Shown: positions 1 through 6,583 of the stretch, piece after piece
Layout: each line of letters begins with the position of its first letter
How positions within the stretch are numbered: position 1 is the stretch's first letter
Source of the DNA: Gammaproteobacteria bacterium HGW-Gammaproteobacteria-14
GTDB taxonomy: Bacteria; Pseudomonadota; Gammaproteobacteria; Pseudomonadales; Alcanivoracaceae
Length of the DNA: 16,299 nucleotides
Assembly: GCA_002840115.1 (NCBI GenBank)
Contig: PGZG01000015.1
Span: forward strand, 1-16,299
Direction: 5' to 3'
The notes under the pieces: model-generated
The model's input: only the letters and a program-made list of their open reading frames with translations
What the model was told of the DNA's origin: nothing
Databases searched by the model: none
Program-made: the position numbers and the translations under genes

Positions 1-293
1 CGGTGGTGGAAACGCTGGTGATCAAATGCCGCCGCGCCATGGAGCAAACCGGACAGAAAACCCTGGTGATGGCGGGAGGCGTTAGTGCTAACAAACGTCT
101 GCGCGCCCGTCTGTCAGAGGCGCTGGGTGAAAAGAATGTGCGGGTGTTTTATCCACGACAGGAATACTGCACCGACAATGGCGCCATGATTGCCTTTGCT
201 GGCGCGCTGCGCCTCGCGGCGGGGGAGCGAGCGGAGAGTCTGGCGATTTCCGTGCGGCCACGCTGGCCGCTGGTGGAGTTGAGCCAACCCTGA
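1..293 (+). CDS. tsaD: TsaD C-terminus (tRNA N6-threonylcarbamoyladenosine transferase), 5' end outside window
   Basis: TsaD transfers the threonylcarbamoyl group from threonylcarbamoyl-AMP to A37 of ANN-decoding tRNAs, working with TsaB and TsaE in the cytoplasm. About the last 96 residues are present. The ASKHA-fold signatures of the family are visible: MAGGVSANKRLR, then FYPRQEYCTDNGAMIA, whose Asp in CTDNGA is a metal ligand in known TsaD proteins. The protein ends at TGA 291-293. The frame is open to the window edge, so the GTG at position 3 is an internal codon and not the start. It converges on plsY with 28 bases between the two stop codons. The tsaD-plsY-folB-folK neighbourhood is typical of Pseudomonas-like gammaproteobacteria, which supports the identification. 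Confidence 0.95.
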   Translation, partial: VVETLVIKCRRAMEQTGQKTLVMAGGVSANKRLRARLSEALGEKNVRVFYPRQEYCTDNGAMIAFAGALRLAAGERAESLAISVRPRWPLVELSQP

Positions 294-321
294 CGGGCAG
301 TTCCATGTCGCCAGTTTCGTA

Positions 322-939
322 CTATTTGTTGTTGCGAAAACCGAGTTCTTCGCCGGTGAGCAGTTTGCGGATATTGGAATGATGGCGGCCAATCAATACC
401 ACGCTGAGCAGCACCATGGGCCAGACAGCGGCAGGTATCCAGAAAGCCGCGATCACCGGCATGGCGAGGAACGCCACCATGGAGGCCAGTGAAGAAATTC
501 GCAGGGGAATAAACAGCACCAGCCAGATGGCGCCGGTAAGCAAGCCGGTGGGCCAGTGCAGTGCGAATAACATACCGAAGGCCGTGGCGACGCCCTTGCC
601 TCCCTGAAACTGAAAAAATACCGGGAAAAGATGGCCGATAAAGGCGAACCACCCAGCCAGTGCCGCAATCAGTAGCGGCAGCTCCAGCCAGTGGATTGCT
701 GCCAAAACGGGAATGACGCCTTTGAGTACGTCGCCGCAGAGGGTCATGGCGGCGGCGGGTTTACCCCCGAGACGCAGCACATTGGTGGCGCCGGGGTTGT
801 TGGAGCCTCCGGTGCGAGGATCCGGCAAACCGAACAGGCGGCACACTAGAATGGCGCTGGATATTGAGCCACCGAGGTAGGCGGCCACACACAGCAGCAG
901 GGTAATCAGTGCATGATCCTGTAATGTGGCGAATTCCAC
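322..939 (-). CDS. plsY: Glycerol-3-phosphate acyltransferase PlsY
   Basis: PlsY is an inner-membrane enzyme that acylates glycerol-3-phosphate from acyl-phosphate, the first step of phospholipid synthesis in the PlsX/PlsY route. The 205 residues match the usual length. The three conserved cytoplasmic loops are visible: GSNNPGATN (about residues 45-53), GHLFPVFFQFQGGKG (102-116) and RHHSNIRKLLTGEE (185-198), separated by hydrophobic segments consistent with five or more membrane spans. The start is GTG at 939-937, with AGAGGA about 10 bases upstream on the coding strand. It is convergent with tsaD and divergent from folB; the 175-base gap to folB should hold both promoters. Nothing in the protein looks unusual. 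Confidence 0.96.
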   Translation of the reverse strand: MEFATLQDHALITLLLCVAAYLGGSISSAILVCRLFGLPDPRTGGSNNPGATNVLRLGGKPAAAMTLCGDVLKGVIPVLAAIHWLELPLLIAALAGWFAFIGHLFPVFFQFQGGKGVATAFGMLFALHWPTGLLTGAIWLVLFIPLRISSLASMVAFLAMPVIAAFWIPAAVWPMVLLSVVLIGRHHSNIRKLLTGEELGFRNNK

Positions 940-1114
940 CGGCTATAATCCTCTATCCTTTGCGTTGAAGAGACTGCCTGAACTGCGCGCCGCTGAACAG
1001 ACCCTTTTGAGCAGTCTTTTGCGGTTCATATTGTTTCTGTGCATGTCCTTCGCCGGACCATGACGTGGTAGCAACGACACTGGGCAGTCTATCGATCATC
1101 CAACGAGGCATCAC

Positions 1115-1474
1115 ATGGATATTGTTTACATCCGCGATCTGAAAGTCGCCACCGTGATTGGCATTTTTGACTGGGAGCGACGTATTCGTCAGACCGTTAG
1201 CCTTGATCTGGAAATGGCTACCGATATTCGCCGGGCCGCCGCCAGTGATCACATTGACGACGCGCTGGACTATAAAGCGGTAGGCAAGCGGCTAATTGCC
1301 TTCATTGAAGAATCCGAGTTCCAGCTGGTAGAAACTCTGGCGGAGCGGGTGGCGGATATTGTAATTGGCGAGTTTGGCGTGCCGTGGATGAAGTTGCGTC
1401 TTTCCAAGCCTGGCGCGCTGAGAGGTTCGCAGGATGTCGGTATTATTATTGAACGGGGTGACAGGAGCGCATGA
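1115..1474 (+). CDS. folB: Dihydroneopterin aldolase FolB
   Basis: FolB cleaves 7,8-dihydroneopterin to 6-hydroxymethyl-7,8-dihydropterin and glycolaldehyde in folate synthesis. The 119-residue protein aligns closely with E. coli FolB as I recall it: start MDIVYI, GIFDWE with the catalytic-region Glu at residue 21, LDYK at 51-54, LSKPGAL with the conserved Lys at 98, and VGIIIERG near the C-terminus. The ATG at 1115 has GAGG six bases upstream, which fixes the start. The stop overlaps the folK start in ATGA (1471-1474), so the two are translationally coupled and make consecutive folate-pathway enzymes. The promoter must lie in the 940-1114 gap shared with divergent plsY. Confidence 0.96.
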   Translation: MDIVYIRDLKVATVIGIFDWERRIRQTVSLDLEMATDIRRAAASDHIDDALDYKAVGKRLIAFIEESEFQLVETLAERVADIVIGEFGVPWMKLRLSKPGALRGSQDVGIIIERGDRSA

Positions 1475-1962
1475 CACGGGTTTACCTGAGCTTTGGCTCC
1501 AATATTGATCGTGAACACAATATTCGTTCCGGGCTGAACCGGTTGGCGGAGCATTTCTCCCCGTTAATATTGAGCCCGGTGTATGAAAGTGCAGCGGTGG
1601 GATTCTCTGGGGCATCGTTTCTGAATTTAGTGGTGGCGCTGGACACGGATTTATCAGTGGCAGCGCTGGCCCACATGCTGCGGGCCATCGAAGCGGATCA
1701 TGGCCGTACCCGTGGCGAGAAAAAATTCGCCAGCAGAACACTGGATATCGATATTCTTACCTACGGTGATCATGTTGGTGTGCTGGATGGTGTTGAGCTG
1801 CCCCGCGATGAAATTCTTAAACATGCGTTTGTGTTGCGTCCGCTGGCAGATATTGCGCCAGAAGTTTTGCATCCGATATTGCAGAAACCCTACGCGCAGT
1901 TATTGGCAGAAAAAGATTTTTCTGCTCAATCTCTGTGGTCGTTCGATTTTTCCTGGCCTTGA
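1471..1962 (+). CDS. folK: 6-hydroxymethyl-7,8-dihydropterin pyrophosphokinase FolK
   Basis: FolK transfers pyrophosphate from ATP to 6-hydroxymethyl-7,8-dihydropterin, the product of FolB, giving the substrate of dihydropteroate synthase. The 163 residues match the family length. Signatures present are LSFGSNI (about 6-12), SPVYES (35-40), FLNLVV (50-55), the Arg-rich loop HGRTRGEKKFASR (77-89) and LDIDIL (91-96), whose two Asp residues bind the Mg2+ ions, followed by HPRAFVLRPL-like KHAFVLRPLADIAP. The start ATG overlaps the folB stop, and AGGAG lies three bases upstream inside folB. It converges on the DUF4124 gene with 10 bases between stop codons; I see no clear terminator in that gap. 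Confidence 0.96.
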   Translation: MTRVYLSFGSNIDREHNIRSGLNRLAEHFSPLILSPVYESAAVGFSGASFLNLVVALDTDLSVAALAHMLRAIEADHGRTRGEKKFASRTLDIDILTYGDHVGVLDGVELPRDEILKHAFVLRPLADIAPEVLHPILQKPYAQLLAEKDFSAQSLWSFDFSWP

Positions 1963-1972
1963 TGTGGCGATT

Positions 1973-2473
1973 CTAATTGCAATTCTGTTTGATCAGCTGC
2001 TGTAGTCTTTCCTTGTCTTCAGCTACTTGTTTTAGCGGCACGCTGCGGGTGGTTCCGTCTGGTTGCACATAGACAAAAGGGCCATCAAGCACAGCAAGAT
2101 CTCGTCGAGCCTTTCTGCAAGCAGGGGCTAGTTGCTGGCGGCGATGTGCTTTTTCGCTGGCGATTGCTTGCGCTTCCTGTTCCCGTTTTTGTTCGTTGGC
2201 TCGAAGCACTCTTTGCAGTCGTTCGTTTATCTCCCGTGTTTCTTGAGGATCGCTGATCTTTTGCGCGGCGGGTAACTCCATTTCATGGGTGTCGATGCTT
2301 TCTTCAGGCGGTCGGTCACTAAAGTGACGGCGCCCTTGTTCATCAACCCAGTGATATAAACCACCTTGGCTACTTTCTTCCGCCATGCTGGCATTGGAGA
2401 ACAATGTGGTTCCTGCGCAGATTGCCATGAGTGCCGAACACCACAGCATCCGTAATGCGGTGTAGTTATTCAT
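1973..2473 (-). CDS. Exported DUF4124-domain protein, function unknown
   Basis: This is a small protein of about 166 residues with an N-terminal signal peptide: a short polar start, a hydrophobic stretch around residues 8-25, and a possible signal peptidase I site after NASMA. The mature part opens with YHWVDEQGRRHFSDRPP, the core of DUF4124, a domain common in periplasmic or envelope proteins of gammaproteobacteria with no settled function. The middle (about 70-115) is charged and Gln/Glu/Arg-rich and probably helical. Two Cys residues remain in the mature part (PACRK and the last-but-one residue). The likely start is ATG 2473; a TTG directly before it at 2476 is also in frame, with GGAGG 10 bases upstream of it. 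It follows folM after 9 bases, so it is probably co-transcribed with cca and folM. Confidence 0.85.
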   Translation of the reverse strand: MNNYTALRMLWCSALMAICAGTTLFSNASMAEESSQGGLYHWVDEQGRRHFSDRPPEESIDTHEMELPAAQKISDPQETREINERLQRVLRANEQKREQEAQAIASEKAHRRQQLAPACRKARRDLAVLDGPFVYVQPDGTTRSVPLKQVAEDKERLQQLIKQNCN

Positions 2474-2482
2474 CAATTGCCG

Positions 2483-3220
2483 CTAGCCTCCCTGAAACGC
2501 CAATGAACGGCCGCCGTCCACGGCGATAATCTGACCGGTAACGTAGGGGGCGTCAAGGGCGAGGAATACCACCATGGAAGCAATGTCCGATGGCGTGCCG
2601 CAGCGCTTCAGGGCAGTGGCCTGAAGAATCTGTTGTTGATTGTCCTGGCCCTGCTCAGGCCAGAGAATTGGGCCGGGTGATACGCCGTTGACGCGCACGT
2701 CGGGCCCCAGCTCGCGGGCGGCGCTGCGTGTCAGCATTGCCAGCCCGGCTTTGGCCATGCAATACAGGGTGTGCTGGGCTAATGGTTTTTCCGCGTAAAC
2801 ATCAATGATATTGATAATGACGCCCTGCTGTTTTGCCAGCGCTGGTGCCAGTAACTCGGTGAGCAGATAGGGTGCGCGCATATTGCTATGAATCAGTCGT
2901 GTCCAGTCGTCGTCGCTGCTGCTTCCCAAGGGAGTGGGATAAAACGAGGAGGCGTTATTCACCAGCACGTCGAGACGTTGCCATTGCTTTTCGGCATTGG
3001 CGGCGAGCGTGCGTACTTGATCCGGTTGGTCCAGATCTGCCTGTAACACGCGGGCTGAATCGCTTCGTATCTGGTTCAGCTCGGCGGCGAGTGCATTGGC
3101 TTCGTCCGCGCTATGGCGACAATGAATAATGACGTTCAGGCCGCGACTGTGGAGCAGGCGGGTACTTTCTGCGCCGAGCCGACGGGCGGCGCCGGTAATT
3201 AATGCAACGGGTGCGACCAT
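2483..3220 (-). CDS. folM: Pteridine reductase, SDR family (FolM/PTR1-like)
   Basis: This is a short-chain dehydrogenase of 245 residues. The NADPH-binding loop is TGAARRLG (9-16), with the Arg-rich form typical of pteridine reductases, followed by HCRHSA (33-38) at the cofactor-phosphate site. The NNASSFYPTPLG segment (88-99) and the D140/Y153/K157 arrangement (IIDVYAEKP, then YCMAK) match the Asp-Tyr-Lys active site of PTR1-type enzymes rather than the Ser-Tyr-Lys of ordinary SDRs. VNGVSPGPILWPE (177-189) is also characteristic. It probably reduces dihydropterins or dihydrofolate. The start ATG 3220 has AAGGAG 11 bases upstream, and the first 22 bases lie inside the end of cca. It faces folBK, so folate/pterin genes sit on both strands here. 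The enzyme class is well supported; the exact substrate is inferred. Confidence 0.88.
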   Translation of the reverse strand: MVAPVALITGAARRLGAESTRLLHSRGLNVIIHCRHSADEANALAAELNQIRSDSARVLQADLDQPDQVRTLAANAEKQWQRLDVLVNNASSFYPTPLGSSSDDDWTRLIHSNMRAPYLLTELLAPALAKQQGVIINIIDVYAEKPLAQHTLYCMAKAGLAMLTRSAARELGPDVRVNGVSPGPILWPEQGQDNQQQILQATALKRCGTPSDIASMVVFLALDAPYVTGQIIAVDGGRSLAFQGG

Positions 3221-4437
3221 TGTGATTTGTGCTCCTTGAGTAAGCGAATGCGGCCTTTATCAATCGCGCTGCCAAGCGCGGCGCCATCAAGACCCTGAGC
3301 GCGCAGCGCAGCGATATCCAGTTGCCGGACAGCGTTGGCGGCGGCGCGACAATAATCTGCTTGCGGATAGGGGCGCTCCGTCAAACCTGCGCGGCCTCGG
3401 GCATCGGCCTCGCAGGCACCCAGAAAAATCTCCAGACGTTCCGGGCGACGCAGGGCATCAAGGGCTTTGAACAGTTTCCAGAGGGTTTCCGGTTTTAGTT
3501 CCAGCGCTCGATGGCAATGCGTATGAAAGCGCGCCGTCAGTACGCCCAGCTCGCGGCAGTCATTGGTGGCGCGTAGCCGTTGCGCCATGGTGTCCGCCAA
3601 TTGCGCACTGCGTTCCTCGTGGGCAATGTGACGTGGCCACTGTGCCGGATCCGTAACGCCCTTGCCAAGATCATGGACCAGCACAGCGAAACGTCCCGTC
3701 AACGGCAGATTCATCAAAGCGCTTTGTTTTAGTGCCAGATACTGATGTTCGAGAGTGTCGATTTCCGGGTGGTGTGCCGCGGGTTGTGGCACACCGCGCA
3801 GGCGCGCCAATTCGGGAAACAAAACCGCCAAAGCTCCACACTGTTCCAATACTTGGAAATACACCTGAGGGTCCTGTTCACTCAGCCCCTTTTCGGTTTC
3901 CTTCCAGACCCGCTCGGCGGTGAGATGGGCTAGCTCACCGCTGTTGCTCAGTTGTTGCATCAGAGCCAGGGTTTCATCCGCGACCCGAAAACCGAGCCAG
4001 TGATAGCGGGCGGCAAACCGGGCAACCCGCAGTACTCGCAGCGGGTCCTCGGCAAAGGCGGGCGATACATGGCGTAGTATTCGTGCTTTGAGGTCTATCA
4101 GGCCACCGTAGGGGTCCACCAGCGTTTGGCCGGGTTTGCGGGCCATGGCATTAATGGTGAGATCGCGGCGTAGTAAATCCTCTTCCAGTGAAACATCCAC
4201 CGAGGCATTAAAATGGAAACCATGATAACCATGGCCCTGTTTCCGTTCGGTGCGAGCAAGGGCGTACTCATCGCCACTGCGGGGATGAATAAATACCGGG
4301 AAGTCCTTACCCACCGGTGTATAACCTTCCGCCAGCAGTTGCTCTGGCGTCGCACCGACAACCACCCAGTCCTTTTCCTTTACCGCCAGACCGAGTAACT
4401 GATCCCGCACCGCGCCGCCGACCAGATAAATTTCCAA
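3199..4437 (-). CDS. cca: CCA-adding enzyme with HD domain (multifunctional Cca)
   Basis: Cca adds or repairs the 3' CCA of tRNAs without a template. The 412 residues match gammaproteobacterial Cca along the whole length: IYLVGGAVRD (3-12), RRDLTIN (90-96), EDPLRVLRVARF (130-141), and an HD phosphohydrolase domain with H255-D256 in VHDLGKG. The HD part gives the E. coli enzyme phosphatase and 2',3'-cyclic phosphodiesterase activity. The catalytic DxD pair of the nucleotidyltransferase site reads E21-K-D23, with Glu in place of the first Asp. The start is TTG 4437-4435: it gives the normal N-terminus, although I see only a weak ribosome binding site before it. The 3' end overlaps folM by 22 bases. 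Confidence 0.95.
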   Translation of the reverse strand: MEIYLVGGAVRDQLLGLAVKEKDWVVVGATPEQLLAEGYTPVGKDFPVFIHPRSGDEYALARTERKQGHGYHGFHFNASVDVSLEEDLLRRDLTINAMARKPGQTLVDPYGGLIDLKARILRHVSPAFAEDPLRVLRVARFAARYHWLGFRVADETLALMQQLSNSGELAHLTAERVWKETEKGLSEQDPQVYFQVLEQCGALAVLFPELARLRGVPQPAAHHPEIDTLEHQYLALKQSALMNLPLTGRFAVLVHDLGKGVTDPAQWPRHIAHEERSAQLADTMAQRLRATNDCRELGVLTARFHTHCHRALELKPETLWKLFKALDALRRPERLEIFLGACEADARGRAGLTERPYPQADYCRAAANAVRQLDIAALRAQGLDGAALGSAIDKGRIRLLKEHKSQWSHPLH

Positions 4438-4462
4438 AAGAGGCTTGCCTGTTTCGCTCTGA

Positions 4463-4585
4463 ATGATGATGATGTTCGCATGATGATGAGCTGCCGCAAA
4501 CCCATGATTGCATTACCAGTCGCCCGTGCATGGCGCGAGGGGTCGCTGCTGGCTGTCTGATTCATCGTTTTAACGAATTCAACAC
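4463..4585 (+). other. Candidate leader RNA with short reading frames ahead of a terminator
   Basis: Between the divergent starts of cca and the EamA transporter lie ATG-rich short frames on the plus strand. One begins with four ATG codons at 4463-4474, reads MMMMFA, and stops at a run of TGA codons from 4481. The second begins with three ATG codons at 4480-4488 and stops at TGA 4558-4560, giving 26 residues. An intrinsic terminator follows at once and stands upstream of the transporter gene. This arrangement resembles a transcription-attenuation leader. GCCGCA at 4493-4498 can pair with TGCGGC (4606-4611) in the 3' arm of the terminator, a possible antiterminator. I see no strong ribosome binding site for either frame and no clear promoter, so the call is tentative. 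Confidence 0.3.
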
Positions 4586-4618
4586 AAGCCGCAGCGTCAT
4601 GGACCTGCGGCTTTTTTT
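4586..4618 (+). terminator. Intrinsic terminator upstream of the EamA transporter gene
   Basis: The arm AAGCCGCAG (4586-4594) pairs perfectly with CTGCGGCTT (4605-4613) around a 10-base loop, and a T run continues to 4618. It is oriented for plus-strand transcription; there is no matching A run for the other strand. No complete plus-strand gene lies directly before it, so it ends either a leader transcript or read-through antisense to cca. The ATG at 4619 directly abuts the T run, which argues against that ATG as the transporter start. Confidence 0.8.
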
Positions 4619-4654
4619 ATGTCCTGGGTTCTAATTACCAGAGGAGAAGGGAAA

Positions 4655-5542
4655 GTGCCTGTCGGGCTGGCGTATCTGATCGTGGTTCTGGTGTGGGCAA
4701 CAACCCCGCTGGCGATCAAGTGGAGTGCGGAAACCTTTATGCCGGTTACCGCGGTAATGTTGCGGATGATGTTGGCGGTGGCTGTGGGCTTGCCGTTTCT
4801 ATGGTTGTTGCGACAGCAGTTGCGCTGGGACCGGCTGGCTGTGCTCAGCTATGTGGCGTCATTGCCTGGAGTGTTTGGGGCCATGGCATTGAGTTATTTA
4901 GCCTCGGTTTACGTTGCCTCCGGTTTGATTTCGGTGATGTTTGGGCTGGCGCCATTATTGTCCGGGGTCATACTCCAGTTACTGCCGAATCCGGTGCAGC
5001 TGAATCGCTGGCACTGGAGTGGTTGTGTGACCGGGGTTGCCGGTTTGGCGCTGGTATTTGCGGATGCCCTGCAAGGCGGTAATCAGTTGATAGGCATTCT
5101 GTTGCTGCTTGGCGCGGTGCTGGGTTTCAGTATCAATGGCATTGCCGTTAAACAGGTGGCTGCCGGTCTTCAACCGTTACCGCAAACCTTGGGGTCGCTG
5201 ATTATCAGCCTGCCTTGTTTTATGTTGCTGTGGTTGGCCATGGGGGAAAGTTTTGTCATGGGTGAGTCGTTGCATGGCCTGTGGGCGTTGTTATATCTGG
5301 CCCTGTTTGGCTCGCTGCTTGGTTTTGTGTGTTATTTCCGGGTTTTGTCCAGCCTGCCTGCGGCAACGGTGGCGTTGATCACTCTGATCACGCCGGTGCT
5401 GGCATTGCTGCTCGGTGCCTGGTTTAACAACGAGCAGCCCGGTGGCCATGTGATCGCCGGTGCGCTGGTGATTCTTGGAGGCCTTGCCCTGTACTTCCTC
5501 GGTGACCGGCGCACCCGGAGACAGGTGCTAGGGCGCCTCTGA
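4655..5542 (+). CDS. EamA/DMT-family membrane transporter
   Basis: This is an inner-membrane protein of about 295 residues made almost entirely of hydrophobic segments, with the pattern of ten helices in two EamA repeats. The first repeat opens with LAYLIVVLVWATTPLAIKW; the second contains GAVLGFSINGIAVK and ends with TPVLALLLGAWFNNE and GALVILGGLALYFLG. Family members export amino acids, nucleosides and other metabolites; the substrate cannot be read from sequence. I chose GTG 4655 as the start because GAGGAGAAGG stands just upstream (4641-4650). The longer in-frame ATG at 4619 abuts a terminator hairpin and has no ribosome binding site. It converges on the radical SAM gene with five bases between stop codons. 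Confidence 0.88.
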   Translation: MPVGLAYLIVVLVWATTPLAIKWSAETFMPVTAVMLRMMLAVAVGLPFLWLLRQQLRWDRLAVLSYVASLPGVFGAMALSYLASVYVASGLISVMFGLAPLLSGVILQLLPNPVQLNRWHWSGCVTGVAGLALVFADALQGGNQLIGILLLLGAVLGFSINGIAVKQVAAGLQPLPQTLGSLIISLPCFMLLWLAMGESFVMGESLHGLWALLYLALFGSLLGFVCYFRVLSSLPAATVALITLITPVLALLLGAWFNNEQPGGHVIAGALVILGGLALYFLGDRRTRRQVLGRL

Positions 5543-5547
5543 GTCAG

Positions 5548-6561
5548 TCATCGGGCATGATCAGTCCGTACCGTCGTTGCTGCGGGTTCCTTGGCTGCGT
5601 GACTGGCAATGGCTTCAGCAATGTTGCAACCCTGACAGGGTGAGGGTATCTGGCCCTGTCCGAGTTGTTGCTGCATTTCCTGGCGCCGCCTGGTTGCATC
5701 GGCTGGGTTCTGATTGATGTTGCCCAGTGCATCAGCCTGGTAGTCCTTGGTATGACAACAGGGCATCAGTTGTCCGCTAGTGGCCATGTACAGACCATTC
5801 GCCAGCCATGGGCATTCCCGTTGTATGTCCGTGCTATTCATTAATTGCTCATAAAATCCCGTGGCAGCCTGTTGCTGACGGGTTATTAGCGCTTGCTGTA
5901 GTGGTTCGCAGGTGGCGGTAGAGTAATCAATGATTTCTCGGGTTTCGGCGTCGCCAATTTCATTGGTCATATCATCGTTATAAATATTGCGGTACTGCGG
6001 CATCGACTGCAGCATTTGCAGGTTAATACCACCATCAAGGTGCATTTCATCATAAAACGCGGGTATTTGTTTGCGCAGTTCCAGCACCGTGCTGCGCAGT
6101 ATGGTGACAGATAAGCCTAGTAAAGGATGTGCCATGCCACGTTCGCGGCGCCGCTCCAGCAAAAGACGAATGCCTCGCCGTACCCGGTCCAGCTTGCCGC
6201 CGCGAATGCGTTGAAAATCTTCGTCTTTGGCGGATTCCATGGAAATATAAATTCGGGCAATCCGATGGTCGAGGATCTGCTCAACAATTTCGTGAGTAAA
6301 CATGGAACCATTGCTGATCATGGAAATCTCCACATCAGGAAATTTCTCACGGGCGATGCGGATCATGGTGAAGAAATCAGGGTGCAGTAATGGTTCCCCT
6401 TCACCCTGAAGCTCAATGGCTTCCAGTCCTTCTGTCTGCGCAATAAAAAGCCGGAAGGTATCCAGCGATAAATCCTGTTGCGGCATATGGCGGCCGACAC
6501 AGAAGCCGCAGGTGTAGTTACAGCGGGTGGTGGGTTCTATTTGTGCAAAACGTACTTTCAT
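5548..6561 (-). CDS. Radical SAM protein with SPASM-like C-terminal cysteines
   Basis: Residue numbers count from the first ATG at 6567. The radical SAM cluster motif CNYTCGFC has C16, C20 and C23, which would hold a 4Fe-4S cluster cleaving S-adenosylmethionine. GEGEP (55-59) is the SAM-binding GGEP-type motif, and SMISNGS (82-88) and IYISMES (106-112) are further barrel strands. The C-terminal part has C252, C270-C271 and C311-x2-C314 with the LGNI motif (281-284), the layout of a SPASM or shortened twitch domain that binds an auxiliary cluster. Such enzymes act on peptides, sugars or other small molecules; the substrate is unknown here. The start is set at ATG 6561 because AGGG lies six bases upstream. 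It is the last gene of the run that includes the glycosyltransferase, 22 bases downstream of it. Confidence 0.85.
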   Translation of the reverse strand: MKVRFAQIEPTTRCNYTCGFCVGRHMPQQDLSLDTFRLFIAQTEGLEAIELQGEGEPLLHPDFFTMIRIAREKFPDVEISMISNGSMFTHEIVEQILDHRIARIYISMESAKDEDFQRIRGGKLDRVRRGIRLLLERRRERGMAHPLLGLSVTILRSTVLELRKQIPAFYDEMHLDGGINLQMLQSMPQYRNIYNDDMTNEIGDAETREIIDYSTATCEPLQQALITRQQQAATGFYEQLMNSTDIQRECPWLANGLYMATSGQLMPCCHTKDYQADALGNINQNPADATRRRQEMQQQLGQGQIPSPCQGCNIAEAIASHAAKEPAATTVRTDHAR

Positions 6562-6583
6562 CGCCATCCCTATGGGGGTCAGA

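Noticed and set aside
944..949. TATAAT between plsY and folB as a plus-strand -10 element
   Set aside because: No acceptable -35 element lies 16-18 bases upstream, and the position is 166 bases before folB. The gap must hold promoters, but I cannot place them.
4438..4565. Minus-strand frame of 61 codons overlapping the cca start
   Set aside because: It runs out of frame through the start of cca and has no ribosome binding site or recognisable features.
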